This document shows, piece by piece, positions 11,562 through 20,524 of a DNA stretch of 64,000 nucleotides. Position 1 is the first letter of the stretch; each line of letters begins with the position of its first letter. A program made the position numbers and the translations under genes. The notes beneath the pieces were generated by a model. The model ran no database searches. It was not told the DNA's origin and saw only the letters and a program-made list of their open reading frames with translations. The DNA comes from Erinaceus europaeus. Taxonomy: Eukaryota > Chordata > Mammalia > Eulipotyphla > Erinaceidae. The DNA lies in assembly GCF_950295315.1 (NCBI RefSeq), contig NC_080177.1:77965096-78029095 (forward strand), in the 5' to 3' direction.

Positions 11562-11692
11562 TACAAGGCGGGAGAGAGAACTGCCTCACCACTAGTGATG
11601 TGTTCCGGCTGCAGGTGGGGTGCGGGCTTTGAACCCTGTGCATAGTAAGTGCTGCTATGTGCACTTAACTGGGTGTGCCACTGCCCCGGCCC
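11562..11692 (-). mobile_element. SINE, C-type, partial
   Basis: Reverse copy; its head end is at 11692. Confidence 0.6.
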
Positions 11693-11699
11693 CTCCCTG

Positions 11700-12240
11700 T
11701 GCATCTCTTGAAAAATAGGTTGAAAAGTTTCTGTCAAAACCATTAGCGTTAGTGGACGTACGCATTAACAGTAGGACAATAAAGACATGTTCTTCCCAAA
11801 AGACTTCTATCATACTGTCCCCAGGAGGAAAAAATAGTCTGGGGAGCAGAAAAGGGAGATCCTCCAAAGATAACAATGAAAACAGAACATGTCGAAACTG
11901 ACTTTGGTTTACCAATGTCCTCAACGTGCACCGAATTAGCCGGGGTAACTGTCTCCTTTCGCTGATAAAGAAAGCTAACTTGTCCAGGGAGCAGAGCGGA
12001 AGGTGGCAAGCAGCCCCCGGGCGCCACCAGTCCGGGCGGCCTCCTGCTGCAAGGGCGACCGAGCTAGTGGGGCCCGGGCCGGGCCGGCGGCAGAGCTTCG
12101 CCCCCGCTGCACTCGGGGCTGGGGCTGAAGTTGCAGCTACAAGTATCCATACCGGTTGATACGAAGGCGGCTCAAAATGTGGATCGCCGTTAGCTGGGCG
12201 CTGCAACAAGGAGCTCTGCCCGTTTCTCCCTCAGCCCAAC
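11700..12240. other. Unassigned, partly GC-rich segment in RBM25 intron 1
   Basis: No SINE is visible here. 12000-12130 is strongly G+C- and CpG-rich. A 184-codon minus-strand ORF (11655-12209) crosses it, but its product resembles nothing I recognise, and its 5' part overlaps the GC-rich block. It could be a minor promoter or alternative 5' exon. Confidence 0.4.
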
Positions 12241-12464
12241 AACTTACTGCGCACACACTAGGCTCCCAAGTCCTGGGTTCAGTCCCCCAGGCCGGGCGAT
12301 GCTCGGGCCATGCTCACAGCCCTCACCTGACAGGGAGGGAAGCTACGGCGTGGTCAGCAGGCGCTGTCGGTGACCCAGCGAGCCCCGAGCTGCCCCAGGC
12401 GGCCGGCCACGTCTCTCTCCTGGCTGCTCCCTTCTGCCCGGCATGGAAGCCACAGTGTTTCAGG

Positions 12465-12640
12465 GCCCGCAGGGGTGCACCTGGCTGAGCAAGGCCCTGG
12501 GTTCGAGCCCCCGGCCCCCACCTGCAGAGGGGCAGCTTCCCCCAGTGGTGGAGCACGGCTGCAGGTGTCTCTCTCTTTCTCCCTCCCCCCCTCCAATTTC
12601 TGTCTCTATCCAGTAACTAAAATAATAATAATAACAATAA
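12465..12640 (+). mobile_element. SINE, C-type
   Basis: GGTTCGAGCCCCCGGCCCCC B-box region and an AATAATAAT tail. 12240-12460 shows only a weak tRNA-like remnant. Confidence 0.7.
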
Positions 12641-12658
12641 TTAACAATGGCATTATTT

Positions 12659-12802
12659 TGTGGTCTGGGAAGTGGTGCAGTGGTTACAGCACTGGGTTCT
12701 CAACCATGAGGTCCCGAGTTCAATCCCTGGCAGCACATGCACCAGGGTGATGACGTCTGGTTCTCTCTCCTTTCTCGTGAATAAATAAATTATTAAAAAG
12801 AA
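12659..12802 (+). mobile_element. SINE, B-type
   Basis: Full length. Confidence 0.88.
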
Positions 12803-12804
12803 GG

Positions 12805-12980
12805 GGGGGCCGGGTGGTTGTGCGCACTTGTCACAGTGCACAAGGACCCAGGTTCGAGGCCCTGGTCCCCACCTGCAGGGGGAGAGCGTCACCAGCGGTG
12901 AAGCAGGGCTGCAGGTGTCTCTCTGTCTCTCTCCCTGTCTGTCACCCCCTTCCCTCTCAATTTCTGACGGAATAAAATTT
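12805..12980 (+). mobile_element. SINE, C-type
   Basis: Adjacent to the B copy. 12981-13293 is A-rich with no recognised feature. Confidence 0.8.
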
Positions 12981-13293
12981 TAAAGAAATTTTAAAAAAGA
13001 AAAAGCATTTTACTTCCAGGGCAGTAGATATCCAAACCGCACAACTTCGAAAGTCGTCTTCATGCGACTCGATTTAAAAAACAAAAAAGAGAAAAGGGGG
13101 GAAAAACAAAAAACAACAAAACAAAACAAAACAAAAAAACCAAAAAAAAAAAAAACCAAACAGCCCGCGTATCAAAAGCCTCAACACTTGGCCCAAAGGA
13201 GGGTGAGAAAGTAGCAGCCTGGCTACAACCAGGGGGCGAATGGAGACAGTTTTACTGCGGCTCCACCCCGACTTTGGGCACACTGGCCCTAAA

Positions 13294-14015
13294 AAAGACA
13301 AAAAGAGACAGAGAGACAGAGACAGAGACAGACAGAGAGAGACAGACAGAGACACACAGAGAGAGACACAGAGACAGAGAGACACAGAGACATAGAGAGA
13401 CAGAGAGGCAGAGACAGAGAGACACAGAGACATAGAGAGAGACAGAGAGATACAGACACAGAGAGACAGAGAGACATAGAGAGAGACAGAGACACAGATA
13501 GACAGAGACAGAGAGGCAGAGAGACAGAGACATAGAGAGACAGAGACACAGAGAGGCAGAGACAGAGAGAGACAGAGAGAGGCAGAGAGAGACAGAGACA
13601 GAGAGAGGCAGAGACACAGATAGACAGAGACAGAGAGGCAGAGAGACAGAGGCATAGAGAGACAGAGACACAGAGAGGCAGAGACAGAGAGAGACAGAGA
13701 GAGGCAGAGAGAGACAGAGACAGAGAGAGACAGAGACACAGATAGACAGAGACAGAGAGGCAGAGAGACAGAGGCATAGAGAGACAGAGACACAGAGAGG
13801 CAGAGACAGACAGAGACAGAGAGAGACAGAGACACAGATAGACAGAGACAGAGACAGAGAGGCAGAGAGACAGAGACATAGAGAGACAGAGACACAGAGG
13901 CAGAGACAGAGAGACAGAGAGAGACAGAGAGACATAGAGAGAGACAGAGACACAGATAGACAGAGAGACACAGAGAGACAGAGACAGACAGAGAGACAGA
14001 GACAGAGACACACAC
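13294..14015. repeat. GACAGA/GAGAGG purine satellite with 122-bp higher-order unit
   Basis: About 720 bp of purine-rich short repeats. Landmark CATAGAGAGACAGAGACACA recurs at 13531, 13653 and 13775, exactly 122 bp apart, then near 13877. It lies in RBM25 intron 1; the transcribed strand would be an uninterrupted pyrimidine tract. The tract has no stops in three minus-strand frames, which yields spurious ORFs. Confidence 0.95.
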
Positions 14016-14049
14016 GCGCAGAGGGAGGATGCCCAGGAGCCGCACCCGG

Positions 14050-14243
14050 CGGGTGAGCGCGTGTCCCCGACCCGGCTGGGCGCTCGCACCGCAGCGCGAA
14101 AGGCCCCGGGTTCGAGCCCCCGGGCCCCCACCTGCAGGGGCGCAGCTTCCCGAGTGGTGAAGCCGAGCCGCAGGTGTGCGTCTGTCTGTCTGTCTGTCTG
14201 TCTGTCCCCTCCATTCCTGGCTCTATGCAAATAAACGAGTAAA
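14050..14243 (+). mobile_element. SINE, C-type, CpG-rich
   Basis: The CT-rich middle has become a (TCTG)n run at 14180-14206. It abuts the satellite and the CpG island. Confidence 0.7.
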
Positions 14244-14514
14244 AATATGGAGAGAGAGGGAGAGGGAGAGAGAGGGGGGGGGGAGATGGAGGAGGGACGG
14301 GAGGCGGGCGGGCCGGCCGGCCGACCACACGGGGAGGGAAACGCACCCGCGGGCGGGCTGGGTGCCGGCCGGGCCCCGGGGACCCAGGAAACCGAGGGGG
14401 TTCGAGCCCGGCGTGGGGGGCCGGGGCTCCCCCAGGCGCAAGAGGGCGATTGGGGAGGAAACATGGAAGCCGGCAGGGCCGGGGACAGCGCTCGACGGCG
14501 AACCGCGAGGAGGA

Positions 14515-14548
14515 GGAAGGAAGGAAGGAAGGAAGGAAGGAAGGAAGG
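14515..14548. repeat. (GGAA)n microsatellite
   Basis: About eight AAGG/GGAA units inside the RBM25 CpG island. Confidence 0.9.
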
Positions 14549-14641
14549 GGGAAGACGAGGAGGAGCAGGAGCAGGAGCAGGAGCAGGCGGGCGGGCGGGC
14601 CCCGGGGCCCCGAAAGCAGCCGCGCGCCCCTCCCCCAGCGC

Positions 14642-14670
14642 CCGCCGCCGCCGCCGCCGCCGCCGCCGCC
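14642..14670. repeat. (CCG)n microsatellite
   Basis: About ten CCG units. On the RBM25 sense strand this reads as GGC repeats. Confidence 0.9.
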
Positions 14671-14737
14671 TTTCCGTCCCGCCCGGGCTGAGGAGCCGGG
14701 CTGCGGCTTCCCGGCGCGTCCAGAGACGCGAACTCAC

Positions 14738-15160
14738 CCGCCGCTGGGGAAACGGCACGATTTTCACAGCCTCCTGGGGTCCAGGTCACAAGCGGGCGCC
14801 CCCGGTCCACGGTCCCTGCGAGCCGCGCCGCCGAGAGACAGGCTCCGCCGGGCGCCTCCTCGCACAGGCCGCAGAGTCGGCCGCGCTGCGCGGGGGAAGC
14901 CTCGGGCGTCTTCCTCTTGCCCGGCGTGCACTGCGGCGGGGGCGGGGAGGGCGGGGACCATAGAGAGGACCCGTGGCTAGAGCGTCGCGGCCGTTTGCTC
15001 GGAAGCCATCTCGCGGCCCGCGGGCCACCATAGAGAAGGGCCGCCGGGTGCGGACTAGAAAGGCCCGAGGCGCCGAGGACGCCCCGCGCTGCCATTTTTC
15101 TTTTCCGATTGGATCCGATTGCATCTTGCCACGCGCCGCCATCTTGAGGTCAGGGTTCCG
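14738..15160 (-). other. RBM25: Candidate RBM25 first exon (5' UTR)
   Basis: Within the CpG island the minus strand has a good donor, AGCGGCGG followed by GTGAGT, with the intron starting at 14737. The upstream limit is inferred from the YY1 element at 15135-15146, which usually lies just downstream of a TSS. I see no conserved coding sequence. A shorter exon using another donor, such as AAAG/GTACAG near 15224, cannot be excluded. Confidence 0.35.
15135..15146 (-). promoter_or_regulatory. YY1 site in RBM25 promoter
   Basis: The minus strand reads CAAGATGGCGGC, the canonical YY1 core. It has the orientation typical of YY1 sites just downstream of TATA-less start sites for a transcript on the minus strand. 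Weaker ATGGC cores in the same orientation occur near 15003-15010 and 15090-15097. Confidence 0.65.
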
Positions 15161-15429
15161 GCTAGGCGTGGCGACGGGGCGGTCGCCTGCTTCTGGCTTC
15201 TGGCTTCTCGCTTCTTTCTGTACCTTTGTGTCTCGGGGGTTAGAACGCCTGTTCTGCGGCTCGATTAAGCGTCGCGGGAACGGAAAGCCCGCGCCTCGCG
15301 GCACCCGGGCAGTGACCCCTCAGAGTAATCGCCCCCGGAAACTGTCGTTGCCAACCCGGGGAGAGAAGCAGCTCGGAGATGCTGGAAATACCGAGAATAA
15401 CCTTAGAGAAAACACTGACCAGGGCGGGC

Positions 15430-15560
15430 CGGGGTGCCTGGCGTCCTGGTTATGCAAATAGACTCTGGTGCCTGAGGCTCCGAAGTCCCAGGTTCAATTC
15501 CCTGCACCACCATAAGCCAGAGCTGAGCTGAGCTCTCTAATCAAAGGGGAAAAAATAAAT
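15430..15560 (+). mobile_element. SINE, D-type
   Basis: GTCCCAGGTTCAATTCCCTG B box. It marks the end of the unique RBM25 promoter. Confidence 0.7.
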
Positions 15561-15721
15561 ATATATATACACACACACACATACACAACCTGTTTTCACG
15601 AAGTACAGGTAGCAGAGCTATGGCTGGTGGTGGTGGTGGGGACTGAACCTGAGACTTGAGAGCCAGAAGGAAGAAAGTCGTTTTGGATGACCCATCATGC
15701 TGTTTCCCCAGTCCTGATGAG

Positions 15722-15722
<1 letters not shown>

Positions 15723-15756
<34 letters not shown>

Positions 15757-15757
15757 G
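15723..15757. repeat. (ATT)n microsatellite
   Basis: About eleven TTA units next to the end of an A-long SINE. Confidence 0.85.
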
Positions 15758-16063
15758 CCTCCAGGGTTATCGCTGGGGCTCGGCTCCTGCATCACGAATC
15801 CACTGCTCCTGGAGACTGTTTTTTTCTCCCTTTTGTTGCCCTCGTTTATCCTTGTTGTCGTTGTTGGATAGGACAGAGAGACATGGAGAGAGGAGGGGAA
15901 GACAGAGAGGGGGAGAGAAAGACAGACACCTGCAGACCTGCTGCACCGCCTGGGAAGCGACTCCCCTGCAGGTGGGGAGCCGGGGTTCGAACCGGGATCC
16001 TTATGCCGGTCCTTGTGCTTTGCGCCACCTGCGCTTAACCTGCTGCGCTACCGCCCGACTCCC
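15757..16063 (-). mobile_element. SINE, A-long
   Basis: The 3' module is at the left end. Confidence 0.9.
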
Positions 16064-16077
16064 CTTTTTTAACATTT

Positions 16078-16322
16078 TAAAAAACATTTATTTATTTCCT
16101 TTTGTTGCCCTTGTTGTTTTATTGTTGTAGTGATTGTTGCTGTTATTGATGTCGTCATTGTTGGATAGGACAGAGAGAAATGGAGAGAGGAGGGGAAGAC
16201 AGAGAGGGGGAGAGAAAGACAGACACCTGCAGACCTGCTGCACCGCCTGCGTAAAGGATCCCGGTTCGAAGCCCCAGGCTCCCCACCTGCGCTCAACTCG
16301 CTGTGCTACCACCCGACCCCCT
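16078..16322 (-). mobile_element. SINE, A-type, internally deleted
   Basis: A deletion joins the cleft CACCGCCTG to CGTAAAGGATCC. Confidence 0.8.
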
Positions 16323-16767
16323 ATTACTATTATTTATCCTGCTTTATGGGGGGGGTCTAATGGTCTACAGTATAGTCTGTGACAGAAAAGGACACAGCCT
16401 CTCAGCTCCCCTTGATGGGCGTCTGGAAAACACGCCGCTTGCCCAATGTTCCTTCGTTCTGCCCTTTCCCGCCCTCCCCGGAGTCCGGTCCTCGGCTTTG
16501 CTGCATGGTGCCGCAGCCAGTCCAGAGTCCACCTGAGGTTCTTCCTTCACTGCTTTCCTAAGTTACGTGTTAGATGAAGACAGCCAGGAAAGAGAGCGAA
16601 CAAGGAGGTGGGAAGAGAGAGACGCCTGCCACTGCGCTGGCGCTGGTGTGCGCGTGCTGTCACACCTTCTGTGAACGCTGCTGCTTTGGCTGCGTCTCGA
16701 GTCGGTATCTCTCTCAAACCTTTTTCTTGCCTTACTGCTATGGTTAGGACTAGAATAGTGGCGACAG
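16323..16767. other. Unassigned intergenic sequence
   Basis: I see no clear repeat or gene. 16560-16640 may be a decayed reverse C-type SINE. Confidence 0.4.
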
Positions 16768-16925
16768 TAGGGGCAGACGGTAGACCGCATAGCGGTTATA
16801 CAAAGAGACCCTCCTGCCTGAGACTCCAAAGTCCCAGGTTCAGTCTCCACCCCACCCCACCCCCACCCCACCCCACCATAAGCCACAGCGGAGTAGTGCT
16901 CCGCCTAAAATAAATGAATAAATGA
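16768..16925 (+). mobile_element. SINE, D-type with (CCCCA)n
   Basis: CACCCC repeats at 16847-16876 interrupt the copy. Confidence 0.7.
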
Positions 16926-17068
16926 AAAATAAGTCAATCCTTTAACCCACTGTGCTATCTCCTGCTCACTGTTCTCAGTTGTATTATCCTTCATATGTTT
17001 CGTTTTTTCCCATTTATCTTTATTTTCATTAATTTATTGTTGGATAGAGATAAAGAGAGGTGAGAGGG

Positions 17069-17478
17069 TGTTGGTATGCTTTTAAAAACCCCTTCTGTTT
17101 CATTTGCTTTAAATCCCCCCTGCTTAACACTATTCTATTTACATAACCACTGCATTCTATTTACATAACCGCTGTTAACAAGCACCACCCTCCCTCCAGG
17201 GCATTGGTGGTTCAGTGATAGGATTCTCGCCTGCTCCGCCCCCTCCTTGTCACACCCTGATTTTCACCAGTCACTTTTCTCTCCACCCTCTCTGCGTCGC
17301 ATCCTGTTCCCACCCTACTGGGCTAGTATATTTATAAGGACAAGATTGTTTGTAGTTTTTAGTTTAGCTTAGCTCCCTATAGATTGCGCTGCGTCCTGCA
17401 TGAATAAAGAGATACTGCCTACAACCCAGCCATGAGTCCCGGGTGGTCTGTCTCCCGTCAATGAAGTTCAACCCGACA
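17069..17478 (+). mobile_element. Solo LTR of an endogenous retrovirus (class II-like)
   Basis: A 410-bp LTR begins TGTTGG and ends CCGACA, imperfect terminal inverted repeats, and is flanked on both sides by the perfect 6-bp duplication AGAGGG (17063-17068 and 17479-17484). Six-base duplications are typical of class II (ERVK-like) elements. U3 holds a tandem pair of 22-bp units (17132-17175) and a TATA box near 17327-17336. AATAAA is at 17403-17408. There are no internal gag/pol/env sequences or second LTR, so it is a solo LTR from recombination. It splits a C-type SINE. Confidence 0.88.
17201..17235 (+). other. tRNA-Gly-like segment inside the LTR
   Basis: The 35 bases beginning GCATTGGTGGTTCAGTG match the 5' half of tRNA-Gly(GCC), with about three mismatches counted by eye, and include the A box. 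The 3' half, with anticodon loop and B box, is missing, so this is not a tRNA gene. Confidence 0.75.
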
Positions 17479-17635
17479 AGAGGGAGATGAGAGACACCTA
17501 CAGCCCTGCTTCACCACTCATGAAGCTTCCCCCTGTAGGTGGGGACCAGGGACTTGAACCCGGGTCCCTGTGTTGTAATGTGTGCACTAGACCAGTAGCA
17601 CCACAGCCTGCCCCCTCCCCATTTTCTTCCTTGGG

Positions 17636-18100
17636 GAGGATTCATGGCTTACAGTCAACAATAAAATACACTATGTACTGGGATGCTGGGCGGTACCATG
17701 TCTCAAAGCCCAAGGATCGGCATAAGGATCCCGGTTCGAGCCCCCAGCTCCCCACCTGCAGGGGAGTTGCCTCACAGGCAGTGAAGCAGGTCTGCAGGTG
17801 TCTGTCTTTCTCTGTCCCCCTGTCTTCCCTTCCTCTCTCCACTTCTCTCTGTCTTATCCAACAACAACAGCTATAGCAACAATAACAGTAACAGCAACAA
17901 CAAGGGCAACAAAATGGGGAAAATAGTCTCCAGGAGCAGTGGATTCCTAGTGCAGGCACCGAGCCCCAGCAATAACCCTGGAGGCAAGAAATAAATAACT
18001 ATCTACTGTACATGTGTCACATTTCCCAGTTTTCCACATAATAATTCAACCCCCTCTAGGTTCTCCTCTGCCATCGTGTCCCAGGACTTGAACCTTCCTC
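17636..18100 (-). mobile_element. LINE-1 3' UTR fragment split by a SINE
   Basis: Two pieces of the L1 3' UTR (17636-17687 and 17995-18090) flank an A-long SINE. Together they resemble 48350-48480 with about 20 % divergence. Confidence 0.55.
17688..17994 (+). mobile_element. SINE, A-long
   Basis: Inserted in the L1 3' UTR fragment. It carries the 3' module ending in CCTGGAGGC. Confidence 0.85.
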
Positions 18101-18177
18101 TCCCCAAGTCTTCTCCTTTGGTGCAGGGCTTCACTTTTTTTTTTTTTTCTTATTTTATTGAATTTGTGTTTTTTTTT

Positions 18178-18468
18178 TAACTTTTTAATATTTATTTTCC
18201 CTTTTGTTGCCTTTGTTTTTTATTGTTGCTGTAGTTACTATTATCATTGTCATTGATGTCGTTGTTGTTGGATAGGACAGAGAGAAATGGAGAGAGGAGG
18301 GGAAGACAGAGAGGGGGAGAGACAGACAGACACCTGCAGACCTGCTGCACCGCCTGTGAAGCGACTCCCCTGCAGGTGGGGAGCCGGGGGCTCGAACAGG
18401 GATCCTTATGCTGGTCCTTGCGCTTCCGTGTCATGTGCGCTTAAACCGCTGTACTACCTCTCGAATCC
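18178..18468 (-). mobile_element. SINE, A-type
   Basis: Full-length reverse copy. Confidence 0.88.
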
Positions 18469-18512
18469 ATTATTATTTTTATATTTTTGGGGTTTTTTTG
18501 TTTTTTTTTTTA

Positions 18513-18628
18513 TAACCGGAGCACGGCTCAGCTCTGGCTTATGGTGGTGCTGGGGGTTGAACCTGGGACTTTAGAGCCTCAGGCATGAGAGTCTCTTTGT
18601 ATAACCATTATGGTATCTATCACCAATG
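18513..18628 (-). mobile_element. SINE, D-type
   Basis: GGTTGAACCTGGGACTTTAG, reverse B-box region. Confidence 0.8.
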
Positions 18629-18671
18629 CTTCACTTTTTTTTTTTTTTAATTTCTTTATACACTTTTAAAA

Positions 18672-18952
18672 AATATATTTATTTATTTTCCCTTTGTTGT
18701 CCTTTTTTATTGTTGTTGTAGTTATTATTGTTGTTGATGTCATCATTGATGGATAGGACAGAGAGAAATGGAGAGAGGAGGGGGAAGACAGAGAGGGGGA
18801 GAGAAAGATAGACACCTGCAGACCTGCTTCACCGCCTGTGAAGCGACTCCCCTGCAGGTGGGGAGCCGGGGGCTCGAACCAGGATCCTTATGCTGGTCCT
18901 TGGGCTTCACTCCACGTGCTGTCAACCTGCTGCGCAACCACCTGACTCCCAA
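18672..18952 (-). mobile_element. SINE, A-type
   Basis: Reverse copy. 18953-19115 is unassigned. Confidence 0.88.
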
Positions 18953-19117
18953 TGCTGCTGAAAAGAAGTGAGGGAGAAGCACAGCATCACTTTGGCGGGA
19001 GTGACACCAAGCTCCAACTCTGAACTTCATTCTTGAGAAGCCAACTTTATCAAATGCGCCCCTGCCGGGCCGCAGTATGCAGTACATTTCCTTCACGTGC
19101 CAGGTGAAGGGCACAGC

Positions 19118-19255
19118 TACCTACTGAGCACAGGTGTGCCCTGGGGGAATCTGCATGAGCGGGGAATCAGGGAATCAAGTATCTCTCTCTCTCTTCCTCT
19201 CTGTCCCCCTCTCCTCTCAATTTCTCTGTCTTTATCCAGCAATAATTAAACAAGT
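19118..19255 (+). mobile_element. SINE, C-type, partial
   Basis: Middle and tail only. Confidence 0.55.
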
Positions 19256-19288
19256 AAATGAATATAAATTTACAAAAATTATCTGACA

Positions 19289-19562
19289 GTGGCCTGGGAT
19301 GTGGTACAGTGGATAAAACATTGAAGTTGGGCAGAGGGGTAGATAGCATAATGGTTATACAAAGAGACTCTCATGCCTGAGGCTCCAGAGTCCCAGGTTC
19401 AATCCCCTGCACCACCATAAGCCAGAGCTGAGCAGTGCTCTGGTAAAAAAAAAAACAAAACATTGAAGTTGATGTGTGAAGTTCTGAGTTTGAGCTCTAG
19501 CTTAATATGTGCCAGAGTGATGCCTTGGTTTTCTTCCTCTTTCAATAATAAGTAGACAAATC
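19289..19562 (+). mobile_element. SINE, B-type, host of nested insertions
   Basis: Split by a D-type copy at 19328-19460. The duplication CATTGAAGTTG flanks the insert. Confidence 0.8.
19328..19460 (+). mobile_element. SINE, D-type, nested
   Basis: Inserted in the B-type host. Confidence 0.85.
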
Positions 19563-19987
19563 TTTTTTAATATTTATTTATTTTGGGTAGAGGGTAGATA
19601 GCATAATGATTATGCAAACAGACTCTCATGCCTGAGGTTCCAAAGTCCCAGGTTCAATCCCCCACCACCATAAACCAGAGCTGAACAGTGCTCTGGTAAA
19701 AAAAAGTTATTTATTTTCCCCTTTTTTGCCCTTGTTGTTTTTTATTGTTGTTGTAGTTATTATTGTTGTTGTTATTGTTGTCATCATTGTTAGGTAGGAC
19801 AGAGAGAAATGGAGAGAGGAGGGGAATACAGAGGGGGAGAGAAAGATAGACACCTGCAGACCTGCTTCACACCTGTGAAGCGACTCCCCTGCAGGTGGGG
19901 AGCCAGAGGCTCCAACCGGGATCCTTACCAAGGTTCTTGCGCTTTGCGCCACATGCACTGAGCCCGCTGTGCTACTGCCCGACCCCC
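19563..19987 (-). mobile_element. SINE, A-type, nested and itself split
   Basis: Inserted at the B-type tail (CAAATCTT repeated on both sides). A D-type copy (19585-19706) interrupts its T-rich left end. Confidence 0.8.
19585..19706 (+). mobile_element. SINE, D-type, nested in an A-type tail
   Basis: TTATTTATTTT is present on both sides. Confidence 0.82.
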
Positions 19988-20029
19988 AACAAATCTTTAT
20001 TATTATTTTTTTTGCATTATATATATATA

Positions 20030-20315
20030 TTTTTTAATATTTATTTTATTTATTTATTCCCTTTTGTTGCCCTTGTTGTTTTATTGTTGTAGTTATTATT
20101 GTTGTTGTTGTTGTTGGATAGGACAGAGAGAAATGGAGAGAGGAGGGGAAGACAGAGAGGGGGAGAGAAAGATAGACACATGCAGACCTGCTTCACCGCC
20201 TGTGAAGCGACTCCCCTGCAGGTGGGGAGCCGGGGTTCGAACCGGGATCCTTCTGCCGGTCCTTGTGCTTTGCGCCACCTGCGCTTAACCCGTTGCGCTA
20301 CAGCCCGACTCCCGC
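20030..20315 (-). mobile_element. SINE, A-type, nested in a C-type
   Basis: Flanked by GCATTATAT on both sides. Confidence 0.9.
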
Positions 20316-20515
20316 ATTATATTTATTTATTTATTGGACAGAGACAGCCAGAAATCGAGAGGGAAGGGAGTGATAGAGAGGGAGACAGAGAGACACCTGC
20401 AAGACTGCTTCTTCATTTGGAAAGCTTTCCCATTGCTGGTGGGAAGTGGGGGCTCGACCTGGGTCCCTGAGCACTGTAACATGTGCACTCAACCAGCGCC
20501 ACCACCCAGCCCGGA
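20316..20515 (-). mobile_element. SINE, C-type
   Basis: Reverse copy hit at its tail by the A-type element. Confidence 0.8.
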
Positions 20516-20524
20516 CAGGTCTTT

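Larger units (their letters stand above)
4964..14737 (-). other. RBM25: RBM25 intron 1 (between the noncoding first exon and exon 2)
   Basis: The interval separates the promoter-proximal exon from exon 2. It contains many SINEs, the GACAGA satellite and the CGG repeat. Stretches 4964-5600 and 8640-9060 show no recognised feature beyond A/T-rich sequence. The upstream boundary depends on the candidate donor at 14737. Confidence 0.6.
14290..15340. promoter_or_regulatory. RBM25: CpG-island promoter of RBM25
   Basis: About 1 kb is rich in G+C and CpG, in strong contrast with the A/T- and SINE-rich surroundings. It lies upstream of RBM25 exon 2 in the minus direction and carries YY1-type sites. 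No TATA box is evident, as usual for a housekeeping splicing-factor gene. Embedded microsatellites are (GGAA)n near 14515-14548, GAGCAG units near 14562-14586 and (CCG)n at 14642-14670. Confidence 0.8.
17030..17614 (-). mobile_element. SINE, C-type, split by the solo LTR
   Basis: Pieces 17030-17068 and 17479-17614 form one reverse C copy. Confidence 0.75.

Noticed and set aside
11655..12209. 184-codon minus-strand ORF as a gene
   Set aside because: Low-complexity GC-rich start, no recognisable domain, and its 3' part overlaps a SINE. Kept only as an unexplained segment.
13074..14767. Three long overlapping minus-strand ORFs rich in Leu-Cys-Val-Ser
   Set aside because: They are translations of the GACAGA satellite, which has no stops in any of the three frames. 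No sequence diversity or domain supports a protein.
17201..17272. A functional tRNA-Gly gene in the LTR
   Set aside because: Only the 5' half matches. There is no T arm or 3' acceptor strand.
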